The position numbers were made by a program, and so were the translations under genes. A model generated the notes under the pieces. It saw nothing but the letters and a program-made list of their open reading frames with translations, did no database searches and was not told the origin of the DNA. DNA of 38,737 nucleotides from a virus: IMG/VR virus record IMGVR_UViG_3300049995_000179, positions 1 through 38,737 of that record; one strand, 5' to 3'. Below are positions 23,440-31,402 of the stretch, piece by piece; the stretch's first letter is position 1, and each line of letters opens with the position of its first letter.

Positions 23440-23831
23440 AGAAAATTGAAGATGAAATAAGGCGACTTAGCCTCGGCGATCTGGTTCGGGTCGAATGGTC
23501 AGATGCAAGCATTGGAAAAAGCTTGAGTGCAGGCGTAAATGTTGATGTTCCCGTCGTGAGTTGGGGCTTGTACTTGGGGTTGCTTGGCCAGAAGAGCAAA
23601 CACATCATATTGGTTCAGAATAATTTCCGGTATGCTGACGGCCTATGTGACCTAGACTATACGGCTATACCGCTTGTTTGGAGCACGAAGGTCATTGTTT
23701 TGGCGAAGAATCACATTCAACCCGGAGAAGCCCAAGTCTTGATGAACAGTTTTCTGATGGGTGGAAGAAGGTCCCTGCAGAACAGGACTAAGCAAGAGCA
23801 TGTGAGCAACCATCATGACCGATTGGGTTAA
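23436..23831 (+). CDS. Conserved-looking viral protein with CTG start
   Basis: About 131 residues. The reading frame is open from 23424 and its sequence looks coding from the start (MKKIEDEIRRLSLGDLVRVE then WSDASIGKSL and VDVPVVSWGLYLGLLGQKSK). No ATG, GTG or TTG exists before 23523, but AGGTGA at 23427-23432 precedes CTG 23436, which overlaps the preceding TGA. The short TTG 23523 version would lose the conserved-looking N-terminus. The body looks like a small beta barrel (HIILVQNNFRYADGLCDLDY). Function unknown. Confidence 0.6.
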   Translation: MKKIEDEIRRLSLGDLVRVEWSDASIGKSLSAGVNVDVPVVSWGLYLGLLGQKSKHIILVQNNFRYADGLCDLDYTAIPLVWSTKVIVLAKNHIQPGEAQVLMNSFLMGGRRSLQNRTKQEHVSNHHDRLG

Positions 23832-24069
23832 GAAGGCGTTGACACGAACCCTGACGCCGAAAGGCTCCAGACGCGGGGTTCCAGTCGTTGTTGAGCCTAA
23901 CCCCAAGCTTGTCTTGCTCGTCAAATTCTCTTTTGTTGTGATAGGCTGCCTCGTAGCGCTTGAGACTGCGAATCTTGCTTTTCTTCATTCGTGGAACAGT
24001 GAGGTTTTCGCGGGTATATCTGGCTTGATCGGAACTGTGACGGGCGTTTTGATCGGGCATCATTCCTGA
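23815..24069 (+). CDS. Small two-helix membrane protein, possible holin
   Basis: 84 residues. A basic N-terminus (VKKALTRTLTPKGSRRG) precedes two hydrophobic helices (LVLLVKFSFVVIGCLVALET; FAGISGLIGTVTGVLIGHHS). Size, charge and place at the end of the virion operon fit a holin-like protein, but the release mechanism of archaeal viruses of this kind is poorly known. It overlaps the previous gene. Confidence 0.55.
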   Translation: MTDWVKKALTRTLTPKGSRRGVPVVVEPNPKLVLLVKFSFVVIGCLVALETANLAFLHSWNSEVFAGISGLIGTVTGVLIGHHS

Positions 24070-24090
24070 TTTTGTTTTTTCACGGTCATA

Positions 24091-24099
24091 AGGAGGTGA
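24091..24099 (+). promoter_or_regulatory. Strong Shine-Dalgarno deciding a start
   Basis: AGGAGGTGA, the full anti-16S complement, lies six bases before ATG 24105 and fixes this start over the longer frame from 24072. Confidence 0.8.
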
Positions 24100-24104
24100 T
24101 TGCT

Positions 24105-24542
24105 ATGGATTTGAAGAATTGGAAGACAGCTTTTCCAGTGATAACAGTAGCCCTAGCGATATTAGGCGGGGCTCTCCTTGCTGTGCAAACAGCAATATTG
24201 GGAATAGACGTCGACACTGTGCCAGGGACTCTTCAGGGAGTTTTTGTTTTCCTGCGTAACGTGTTCGGAGGCGGTCTATTCGCGGTGGGTCTCATTTGGC
24301 TGCGGAACAGTTGGGGCTACATTGAAGCTTACGCTCATGCCAAGGCGACTGGTAACCCAGAATTCGAGTATGATGTGAACAAATTCTACAAGACGGCAGC
24401 GTATTACACGGGCAACTTAGCCATAATCTTCAACGTTGCACCGACCCTTGAGCTGAGAGCGATTGGAACCGCAATCGTGTTCTTCATCGACATTCTGGGA
24501 AGCGTCTTGGGAAAAATAGTGAGCCCTCCGAAAGGACAGTGA
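24105..24542 (+). CDS. Membrane protein at end of virion operon
   Basis: 145 residues with about three membrane segments: VITVALAILGGALLAVQTAI, VFVFLRNVFGGGLFAVGLIW and the C-terminal LRAIGTAIVFFIDILGSVLG. Between them is a soluble stretch (AKATGNPEFEYDVNKFYKTA). It follows the other small membrane protein, so the pair may act together in virus release. Expected to be well translated because of its strong ribosome-binding site. Confidence 0.6.
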   Translation: MDLKNWKTAFPVITVALAILGGALLAVQTAILGIDVDTVPGTLQGVFVFLRNVFGGGLFAVGLIWLRNSWGYIEAYAHAKATGNPEFEYDVNKFYKTAAYYTGNLAIIFNVAPTLELRAIGTAIVFFIDILGSVLGKIVSPPKGQ

Positions 24543-24555
24543 CTCAATCATGTTC

Positions 24556-24579
24556 TCTTTTTCTTTGTTTCTCTTTTTT
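24556..24579 (+). terminator. Terminator of the virion operon
   Basis: A T-rich tract (CTCTTTTTCTTTG, then CTCTTTTTTG) 14 bases after the last operon gene marks the boundary with the accessory island. Confidence 0.6.
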
Positions 24580-24657
24580 GAGTTGAGAAATCTTGACTGC
24601 TGGAAAAAATAAGTTGAAAAAGATTCGACAGAAGTTGGCACGTGAGAAGTGCATTCG

Positions 24658-26094
24658 ATGAGAAGCAGACAGGATTCTTTCAGGATCCATAAGGTCCGAA
24701 GGGTCTACGACAGGCAGCAGGGCAAGTTTTCTTTCAACATTTCATACAGCACAACGGTAGCCTTGACTCCTAGAACCACGGCTGTAGCTGAGGCTTTTGG
24801 GCTCGGCGTCGACGAGGAACTCACGTTCCCTGTTCTTGATGTCGAATTGAAGATAGGGCCCGCAGATATCGTGTACGTTACTGGTGATTCTGGGAGCGGC
24901 AAATCTGTTCTTTTGAGGGCTATCAAGAAGGATCTAAGTGACGATGCTATCAATGTTGCTGATATTCAGGTGGACCATGAGAAACCGCTTATTGAGACAG
25001 TAGGCATCACGGTTGAAGAGGGTTTAGAGCTTCTGAGTAGAGTAGGCTTGAATGATGCCTTTCTTTTTCTTCGCAGTTTTGATCAGCTCAGCGACGGCCA
25101 GAAGTATAGGTATAGGATTGCGAAGCTGCTGGAGAGTAGGGCTCGTTTTTGGATTCTAGACGAGTTTGCTGCAACGCTGGATCGTGACACTGCCAAGATC
25201 GTGGCTTTCAACTTGCAGAAGTGTGCCAGGCAGCAGGGCAAAGCGGTATTGGCAGCGACGACTCACACGGATCTGTTTCAGGATTTGAGCCCTAGTGTGC
25301 ACGTTCATAAGCGGTTTGGAAAGGAAATCACAGTCAATTATTACCCGAATATTGCTCTGGCGGAATGCAGTCTTGTCAAGGAAATGCGTGTTGAAGAGGG
25401 TTCGATGGCTGATTGGCGAGCCCTAGCAGGTTTTCATTATCGCAGTCACAGGGTGCCTGCGCCACGCAAGATCTTCGCTCTTAAGAGAGGGCAAGAGCTG
25501 TGCGGGGTAATCGTGTATAGTTATCCTGCGGTGACGTGTTTTGGGCGAAGGTTGATGCTGCCGAAAATGGGGATGAAAGAGTTGAATGAGAAGTTGAGTA
25601 ACATTAGCAGGGTAGTTGTTCATCCCAAATACCGGACGATAGGGCTCGGGTCAAAACTGATTAAGGACACGCTGGGTCTCGCTGGCACAGAGTATGTTGA
25701 AATGAGTGCGGTGATGGCGAAGTATAACCCGTTTGCTGAGAAAGCTGGCATGCAAAAAATCACGGTTCAGAAGCCAGCGAAAGAGGCGATCAGAATCAAA
25801 GAGATCCTTGAAGGCTTGGGTTTGGACATCCAATTCCTAAGCAGTACCAAAGTGGTATCGGAGAAGCTTGCAGGCCTCTCGACCGATGGCCTTCTTAGAA
25901 TTAGGGAAGCATTCCTAAGATATCGGCATCCCAGGTTTTCGAAGAGTTTCAGTTATCACTTGCCATATGGCACGAAAGCTGTCTATGAAAGACAGATTAG
26001 GAATGCGGGGCTAGAGAAATTGGCTGAGCTGATCAGGATCTGTGGTTTTCTTTTGCAGGCGAAGGTTTACCTGTTTTGGCACCCGCCCAACTGA
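24658..26094 (+). CDS. ABC-type ATPase fused to GNAT acetyltransferase
   Basis: 478 residues from ATG 24658 (GTG 24649 possible). The N-terminal ABC ATPase has Walker A GDSGSGKS (near 76-83), signature LSDGQ (near 145) and Walker B FWILDE (near 165), with no membrane part. From about residue 255 a GNAT domain follows, with the acetyl-CoA loop VVVHPKYRTIGLGSKLIKD. This matches the archaeal/phage group annotated as ABC-type ATPase fused to predicted acetyltransferase (COG2401-like), whose substrate is unknown. As the first gene after the virion terminator it may be an accessory factor acting on nucleic acid, tRNA or protein. Confidence 0.82.
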   Translation: MRSRQDSFRIHKVRRVYDRQQGKFSFNISYSTTVALTPRTTAVAEAFGLGVDEELTFPVLDVELKIGPADIVYVTGDSGSGKSVLLRAIKKDLSDDAINVADIQVDHEKPLIETVGITVEEGLELLSRVGLNDAFLFLRSFDQLSDGQKYRYRIAKLLESRARFWILDEFAATLDRDTAKIVAFNLQKCARQQGKAVLAATTHTDLFQDLSPSVHVHKRFGKEITVNYYPNIALAECSLVKEMRVEEGSMADWRALAGFHYRSHRVPAPRKIFALKRGQELCGVIVYSYPAVTCFGRRLMLPKMGMKELNEKLSNISRVVVHPKYRTIGLGSKLIKDTLGLAGTEYVEMSAVMAKYNPFAEKAGMQKITVQKPAKEAIRIKEILEGLGLDIQFLSSTKVVSEKLAGLSTDGLLRIREAFLRYRHPRFSKSFSYHLPYGTKAVYERQIRNAGLEKLAELIRICGFLLQAKVYLFWHPPN

Positions 26095-26123
26095 CCTCTA
26101 TGCATGTCAGAAAACGGGAACGG

Positions 26124-26990
26124 TCAGAATTGCGTCATTTTCTTCTGCTTCAAAAATTCTAGCTGATAGTTTGCTATCAGTAGTTCCCTACCCTTCTTAG
26201 ATTCTTTCTTCGATACATTAGTCATTCCGTACTGAGCCTTCCACTTATAGAAACATAAGTCATCGAATGAAAACAGGTCGCGAACCTCCTGAGAATCATC
26301 ATAGGTGATCAGCCATTTGTGGGCACACTTTTTCATGCTATCTGCAAATCTCTCATGGTCAAATGAAGTATGCAAATCACCGTTTTTCCCGTACAATCTT
26401 GATTTCATGGCACTGAGATAAGGCGGGTCTAAGAATACGAATACCCTATTGCCAGGCTCCAAAAGTAGTTTTTCATAATCTCCAAACTCAACTACGACGT
26501 TTCTAAGCAATTTTGACAGAGGTTTCAGTCTCTGTATTGAAGAATCAGTGAATCTTTTGTGAAATGCTTGTTCTGAGAAGCCGCCCGAATCTGCAGTTCC
26601 AGAAAATGTAATCCTGTTGAGTACGAAAAATCTAACACCTCTCTCCATCTCCGTTCTTTCTGTACTTTCGCTCGTCAAAATCTGGTACAATTCCCTTCCA
26701 TTGCTGTACTCACCTTTAAGTGTCTGAATCTCTTCTGTTAAGACATCTCCATGTTCTTTGAGTTCCTTCCAGAAGCAGTACAAATCATAATTTAGGTCGT
26801 TGATTTTGTACAATGCCTTTGAATTTATCCTCTGTATTGCGGCTAAGAAAACTGACCCGCCGCCCACAAACGGTTCTCTGAACTCATCGTAGAATGGATA
26901 GATGTTTGGGATTATCTTTTGGAGGAATTTTGACTTCCCTCCTGGATACCTCAGTGGGCTTGAGACTTCTTTCCCATTATCTGTGACCAT
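26124..26990 (-). CDS. D12-class DNA N6-adenine methyltransferase (Dam-like)
   Basis: 288 residues from ATG 26990 (TTG 26999 possible). Motifs of the Dam/D12 alpha group: LRYPGGKSKFL (residues 13-23 region, the AdoMet-binding X motif), FREPFVGGGSVFL (motif I), KINDLNYDLYCFW, and the catalytic DPPY in VFVFLDPPYLSAM (near 187-190). It transfers a methyl group from AdoMet to adenine N6 in DNA. The recognition site cannot be read; Dam relatives often use GATC. No restriction partner lies in the same operon; an unknown gene at 27884 is the nearest candidate. Confidence 0.92.
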   Translation of the reverse strand: MVTDNGKEVSSPLRYPGGKSKFLQKIIPNIYPFYDEFREPFVGGGSVFLAAIQRINSKALYKINDLNYDLYCFWKELKEHGDVLTEEIQTLKGEYSNGRELYQILTSESTERTEMERGVRFFVLNRITFSGTADSGGFSEQAFHKRFTDSSIQRLKPLSKLLRNVVVEFGDYEKLLLEPGNRVFVFLDPPYLSAMKSRLYGKNGDLHTSFDHERFADSMKKCAHKWLITYDDSQEVRDLFSFDDLCFYKWKAQYGMTNVSKKESKKGRELLIANYQLEFLKQKKMTQF

Positions 26991-27146
26991 TTGGGACAAC
27001 TTCTGTTTTGGCTCTACTTTGGAAGTTGCTTTCTTAATCTCTTGTGGTCTCTTCTCAGTTCTGGCAATCCGAAAGCGCGCGCTGATTCAGGGCCAACGAA
27101 ACTCTGAAATATAGAAAGCCAAAAGATAGATCGAGAGACTGCGTAG

Positions 27147-27830
27147 ATGGTGGCACCCGAGAAAGCTGAGAGTTTCATGCGACTCCTTCTCAGCTGGGCA
27201 AAGGAGAATAATAAGACTTACCCTTGGCGGAAAACGCGCGATCCATACAGAGTCTTGGTTGCAGAAATCATGCTACAACGCACCAAGGCTGAGCAGGTTG
27301 TTCGGATTTATGAGAAGTTCCTCAAGCAATACCCGACTCCGCAACACGTGGCAAACGCTCCTGTTGAAGGCATTGCAGCGCATATAGAGTCGCTTGGACT
27401 GAAAAAGAGAGCTGAAGTCTTCAAGAAGGTCGCGTATCAGATCGTAAACGAGCATGCGTGCAGAATACCAAAAGAGAGGGAGCAGCTGCTTTCGCTCTAC
27501 GGTGTGGGTAACTACATTGCAGATGCTGTTAGGTGCCACGCGTACGGTGTTGATGTGCTCACGGTAGATGCAAATCTTGCTAGGGTGTTCAAACGCGTCT
27601 TTTCTCTGCGAACCAGAACGATACCGCAAAAAGACAGTCGCATTCGATCGTTTGCAGACGAAATAGTTCAATATGCAGCAAATCATTGTAGAGAACTCAA
27701 CCTTGCCATAATCGACCTTGCAAACTTGATATGTCTTCCAAAGAAGCCGAAATGTCCAGACTGCCCTTTGAATTCGATATGCGACTATGCAAAGGCCGAA
27801 TATCCCACTCTCGGCCAGGCAATTGCTTGA
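27147..27830 (+). CDS. Mig-like T/G mismatch DNA glycosylase (EndoIII/MutY superfamily)
   Basis: 227 residues. HhH-GPD fold: YPWRKTRDPYRVLVAEIMLQ at residues 25-44, helix-hairpin-helix LYGVGNYIADAV with Tyr123, catalytic Asp141 in LTVDANLARV, and a C-x6-C-x2-C-x5-C cluster (Cys196, 203, 206, 212) for a 4Fe-4S centre. EndoIII has Lys at the position of Tyr123 and MutY has Ser; Tyr there is typical of Mig.Mth, the thymine-DNA glycosylase linked to the MthTI restriction system of an archaeal plasmid. It would excise T from T/G pairs made when 5-methylcytosine deaminates, matching the cytosine methyltransferase encoded 3 kb away. Confidence 0.86.
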   Translation: MVAPEKAESFMRLLLSWAKENNKTYPWRKTRDPYRVLVAEIMLQRTKAEQVVRIYEKFLKQYPTPQHVANAPVEGIAAHIESLGLKKRAEVFKKVAYQIVNEHACRIPKEREQLLSLYGVGNYIADAVRCHAYGVDVLTVDANLARVFKRVFSLRTRTIPQKDSRIRSFADEIVQYAANHCRELNLAIIDLANLICLPKKPKCPDCPLNSICDYAKAEYPTLGQAIA

Positions 27831-27851
27831 CACCGAGCATTTCACTGCAAG

Positions 27852-27860
27852 CATAAATAT
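27852..27860 (+). promoter_or_regulatory. TATA box of the 27884 gene
   Basis: CATAAATAT is centred 28 bases before ATG 27884, so transcription would begin at the start codon (leaderless). Confidence 0.6.
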
Positions 27861-27883
27861 CGCTTTGATGCACATAGCACGCA

Positions 27884-28888
27884 ATGAGCAGGGTTGAGGT
27901 GCCGAGAAATCTTTGTTCTATTTGGGCTTCTGAGACGTTCGGGGAAGCCGTCGAGAATTTGCACTCACGTGAGCCTGAAATAATACTGGAATTGAAGAAT
28001 CAGCTTGAGGCACTCGGACTAACCAACAAGCTGGTCACTGGAGACGCAATAAGAGGGTTGCAGAGGACCCAAGGGGGACGCGGGGGCGGTATAAGCTACA
28101 CGGACACCTTCTTTGAAGCATCGGACGAGTTGGGAAGTCATAGCCCGATAGACTATCTATACCTGCTCGTGAAGAAGGGTCGTTCAAAGGGCTTTGAATC
28201 AAGCAAAATAACGGGCATTCTTGCCAGAAGTATGAGAACCTACGCATCCCTTTTGAGGGACAAGGATTTCGCAGCCACGCTGCACCAGGAAATTGCGAAG
28301 GAGAAATCGTCCAAAGACTTTGAGGTCAAGACGGACCCCATCGAAGATGCAAGAAATCACACCGATGTCTTAGTTAAGACGGGCGATAAAATATACAGAA
28401 TTTGGCTATTTCAATACACGAGGATGGGCCTCCCTCACGACATAGAAAGAATAACAGGAGAGCGGGGAGCCTTGCCCCGAGGGGTTCACATACTCTGCCC
28501 GCTGAAAAGCGGGGAGGCAATGGATTATTCCAATGCGAGTGGAGCAATTAGCAAAATCGAGCTCAAGCTATTGGAGCTCGAGGTACGCACCAAGGAAGGC
28601 AAGGGAAAGACGAAGGAATTGAAGAAGCTGGAAGCCACGAAAGAGAGGCTTGGCGGACGATTGGCTAAACTCGAGAGTAAGAGAGAATCCTTATCAAAGC
28701 AACTTACTGGTGAAGTTGAAGTATGCGAGGGTTGGTACTTCTATCCCTCACAGAAGGTACGAGAAGTGCTGCAAATGATCAAGCGCATAAGTAATGGAGA
28801 ACAAACCCCAGAAAAATACGCAAATGTCTGCAAGGTTCTCAATTTGCCCAAAGAACACTTGTCCCATATCTCTTCTTTTGAAATCTGA
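27884..28888 (+). CDS. Unknown protein, candidate nuclease in the restriction island
   Basis: 334 residues, unrecognised. The N-terminal half is alpha/beta with GLQRTQGGRGGGISYTDTFF. Around 170-195 the pattern NHTDVLVKTGDKIYRIWLFQ resembles a degenerate PD-(D/E)XK core (Asp followed by a hydrophobic strand ending in Gln), but no Lys completes it. Residues 225-260 form a highly charged coiled coil (KELKKLEATKERLGGRLAKL). It has its own leaderless promoter and is convergent with the candidate restriction pair. It could be a restriction enzyme for the adenine methyltransferase or an unrelated defence protein. Confidence 0.55.
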   Translation: MSRVEVPRNLCSIWASETFGEAVENLHSREPEIILELKNQLEALGLTNKLVTGDAIRGLQRTQGGRGGGISYTDTFFEASDELGSHSPIDYLYLLVKKGRSKGFESSKITGILARSMRTYASLLRDKDFAATLHQEIAKEKSSKDFEVKTDPIEDARNHTDVLVKTGDKIYRIWLFQYTRMGLPHDIERITGERGALPRGVHILCPLKSGEAMDYSNASGAISKIELKLLELEVRTKEGKGKTKELKKLEATKERLGGRLAKLESKRESLSKQLTGEVEVCEGWYFYPSQKVREVLQMIKRISNGEQTPEKYANVCKVLNLPKEHLSHISSFEI

Positions 28889-28917
28889 AAGCAGAGGCTA
28901 CTCGCGAAAAGCGTCTA

Positions 28918-29529
28918 TTACTTCACTTTCTTCTCCATTTCCTTGACTAGATTGTCAATGTCTTCTTTAGAATACAGGAAGAAATCGCCGACCTTTTTAG
29001 TTGTCCTGGCGCCCAGATCTAGGGCCATATCGATATGTACCCCTCGGAACTTATGCCTCCTGTTCTTGACTCTCCTTCCAAATCTTCCCCTATTCGTGCC
29101 GACGTAGCCGTGAACATGGAATGTTTCTCCCTCGTACGTGACTTTGTGGTCTACTCCGCCGACAATGTCCACTTCTTGGTCGTAGGAAACCTGCAGCCCT
29201 TTTTCCCTCAACAACGCATCGAGGTGAATATCCCTCACAAACGATGGATATGCTCGTTTCGCCCTCGCCTCCAATCCTGCTTTCAGACTTTCGCTTGAAA
29301 CGACCGAACTTAATTCGGCCGAGTTACCCTCGAAATATCTTTTCACAAAATCAGCTTGGGATGGTACTACCCCTTTCTCTTGGATCAGTTTGTTGAAGGT
29401 TGCAACAAACATCGGAAGCTTTGTGTTCCATTCTATTCTCTCGTCTCGGACTTGAGGAAAGTCGAGCTTGTAATTTTCTATCTGTTTTTCTATTTCGTTC
29501 GAACTCAGCATCTGTGCGTCCTCAATCAT
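28918..29529 (-). CDS. Candidate restriction endonuclease, downstream subunit
   Basis: 203 residues. The N-terminus is helical; the C-terminal half has VSYDQEVDIVGGVDHKVTYE, then ETFHVHGYVGTNRGRFGRRV and RRHKFRGVHIDMALDLGART, an Asp followed by a beta strand with conserved-looking polar residues and a basic patch, compatible with a divergent PD-(D/E)XK nuclease. The ATG overlaps the stop of the upstream gene (ATGA), so the two are translationally coupled and may be subunits of one enzyme. Together they are divergent from the cytosine methyltransferase, the usual arrangement of a type II restriction-modification pair. No named enzyme family is recognised. Confidence 0.58.
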   Translation of the reverse strand: MIEDAQMLSSNEIEKQIENYKLDFPQVRDERIEWNTKLPMFVATFNKLIQEKGVVPSQADFVKRYFEGNSAELSSVVSSESLKAGLEARAKRAYPSFVRDIHLDALLREKGLQVSYDQEVDIVGGVDHKVTYEGETFHVHGYVGTNRGRFGRRVKNRRHKFRGVHIDMALDLGARTTKKVGDFFLYSKEDIDNLVKEMEKKVK

Positions 29530-30245
29530 CTTGTCCGAATGTGCAGAGAACCGCGGAACTCACCATCGATGTGCCTTACCCAAGGTTCTATCAGGGCCTT
29601 CTTGCAAGCAGAAATGTTAGGGTACTTTGAAGGCATGCCCTTCTCGGATCGGATACTGAAAACCATCTTCGGCCACATCGAATCAAACGCCGACCTTTTG
29701 TCCAGAACCTTCCAGGTGCTCGGAATGAGCGGATCTGCGAATTCGAGAATATACTCGGCAGGATACCGTGAATCTCGTGCCCCACTGCCGTCGAAAAGAA
29801 AGTAATTGACAAGGCCCCTCAGATACTCCTTTCTCTGCATATTGTTTCCGAACGGACAATACATGCTGGAAGAAGGAACATCTTCGCCTATTCTTCTATC
29901 GACGCGCAGTCTCCAGTATTCTGAAACCATTTCGTCCAGCGGGTTTATGCTCAAGCCCACCGATTTGCACACTCGGAGCCACTTTTCCCTGGTCGTGTGA
30001 TTTACAATGGCTACGCGCGCGCCGCGGGTGCTCTTGGTCGAATATCCTCTTCCATTGATGATCACGTCCCTCTTGGCAGACGTTGGCGCCTTCAAGATCT
30101 GACTTCTTTGAACGCGAGCTGGGTACTCGACACCATCATAAGAAGCGACGCTAGCTATGTCTCCCAGGGGTTCAATTCGCTTGCCCCTCAAAGACACCAG
30201 ATTCTCTATCAATCTCGGTTCGTCTTGTTCTCCGACGTTAACCAA
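29526..30245 (-). CDS. Candidate restriction endonuclease, upstream subunit
   Basis: 239 residues from TTG 30245. Near residues 55-75 it reads TSAKRDVIINGRGYSTKSTR: Asp60 followed by a strand carrying Ser-Thr-Lys71, which resembles the D-x(n)-(S/E/Q)-x-K variant of the PD-(D/E)XK nuclease site, and next to it NHTTREKWLRVC. The C-terminal half has aromatic and basic residues (LIPSTWKVLDKRSAFDSMWP). It is separated from the divergent methyltransferase by a short promoter region and overlaps its partner gene by four bases. Restriction role is inferred from context plus this weak motif. Confidence 0.6.
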   Translation of the reverse strand: MVNVGEQDEPRLIENLVSLRGKRIEPLGDIASVASYDGVEYPARVQRSQILKAPTSAKRDVIINGRGYSTKSTRGARVAIVNHTTREKWLRVCKSVGLSINPLDEMVSEYWRLRVDRRIGEDVPSSSMYCPFGNNMQRKEYLRGLVNYFLFDGSGARDSRYPAEYILEFADPLIPSTWKVLDKRSAFDSMWPKMVFSIRSEKGMPSKYPNISACKKALIEPWVRHIDGEFRGSLHIRTR

Positions 30246-30301
30246 AGAGTCACCCGATTGTTTTATGTGGTTTGCAACCTAAAAAGGCTACAGAAAATTG
30301 C

Positions 30302-31402
30302 GTGACCAAAACGTTAAGTATCGTCAAATCTCGTATATTAACCGATCTTGACTTGGTGGGAAACCTGCTGAAAGAGACAGAAAGGATCTATCGGGCCGTC
30401 GACTTGTTCGCGGGGATCGGCGGAATACGATTGGGATTCCAACAGGCGTTTGAAGAAAGGATAGAGTTCGTCTTCGCGAATGATAATGACAAAAAGTGTT
30501 GCGAGACATACAGAGCAAATTTCGGAAAGATCAATGATCGAGACATAAATGACGTTACTAAGCATATGTCAAGGTTTCCTAAACATGACATTCTCCTCGG
30601 TGGGTTCCCATGTCAACCGTTTTCTATAGCTGGTGAGAAGAAGGGGTTTGAGGACAGGACCCGGGGCACACTGTTCTATACGATAGCAAAGATCCTGAGT
30701 GCGAGAAAACCCGAAGCCTTTCTCCTGGAGAATGTCGAACACTTCAAGCATCACGATAACGGCAACACCTTGAAGGTGGTGAAGGACGTTCTTCAGAATG
30801 ACCTAGACTATAACGTGCATGAAGCCGTTCTGAATGCAAAGTACTTCGGTCTTCCTCAGAACCGTCCGCGGTTCTTCATTGCAGGCTTCAAAGAAGAAGG
30901 CGTAGCATTTGAGTGGCCTAGGGGAAGCTCGAAGATCGTGAAGCTCGACAGTATCCTTGAGAAGAACATTGCTGAAAAATACTACATCGGCCAGCAATAC
31001 CTAAACAGCCTGAAAGAGCACAGAAGGAGGCATGAGGCTCTCGGACATGGTTTCGGATACAGAGTGCTGAACCCAAAGAAAGACATCGCAGGAACCCTGG
31101 TCGCTGGAGGTATGGGCAAAGAAAGGAACCTTATCAAGAACGATCCGCTGCCGAACTGCTGGAAGGAAGGAGACGATCCATTGAAGAAAAAGAACAATGA
31201 GGGAGTCAGAAAGTTCACTCCTCGTGAATGCGCAAGGCTTCAAGGATTTCCCGAATCGTTCAAGATACCCGTTGCCGATACACATGCTTATAGGCAATTC
31301 GCTAATTCTGTTCCTGTTCCTGTGATAAAGGCAATTGCGGTTAGCATGTTGGCAGCAATCAAGGGAAACATTAGGCAGGCTTCAATTTCAGTTTATGCCT
31401 AG
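30302..31402 (+). CDS. DNA C5-cytosine methyltransferase
   Basis: 366 residues from GTG 30302; TTG 30272 is upstream, and a TATA box at 30334 suggests the real start may be 30353-30368. All major motifs are present: I AVDLFAGIGGIRLGF, IV GGFPCQPFS with the catalytic Cys, VI LLENVEHF, VIII QNRPRFFIAGF, IX RECARLQGFPESF and X QFANSVPVPVIKAI. It methylates cytosine C5 using AdoMet. Its target-recognition region (between VIII and IX) is compact. The divergent pair on the other strand is the likely cognate restriction enzyme, and the Mig-like glycosylase repairs its mutagenic product. Its 3' end overlaps a convergent gene by four bases. Confidence 0.95.
   Translation: MTKTLSIVKSRILTDLDLVGNLLKETERIYRAVDLFAGIGGIRLGFQQAFEERIEFVFANDNDKKCCETYRANFGKINDRDINDVTKHMSRFPKHDILLGGFPCQPFSIAGEKKGFEDRTRGTLFYTIAKILSARKPEAFLLENVEHFKHHDNGNTLKVVKDVLQNDLDYNVHEAVLNAKYFGLPQNRPRFFIAGFKEEGVAFEWPRGSSKIVKLDSILEKNIAEKYYIGQQYLNSLKEHRRRHEALGHGFGYRVLNPKKDIAGTLVAGGMGKERNLIKNDPLPNCWKEGDDPLKKKNNEGVRKFTPRECARLQGFPESFKIPVADTHAYRQFANSVPVPVIKAIAVSMLAAIKGNIRQASISVYA
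30334..30340 (+). promoter_or_regulatory. TATA box of the cytosine methyltransferase
   Basis: TATATTA, preceded by CG, lies inside the longer reading frame and would give RNA starting near 30362, so the longer N-terminus may not be translated. Confidence 0.4.
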
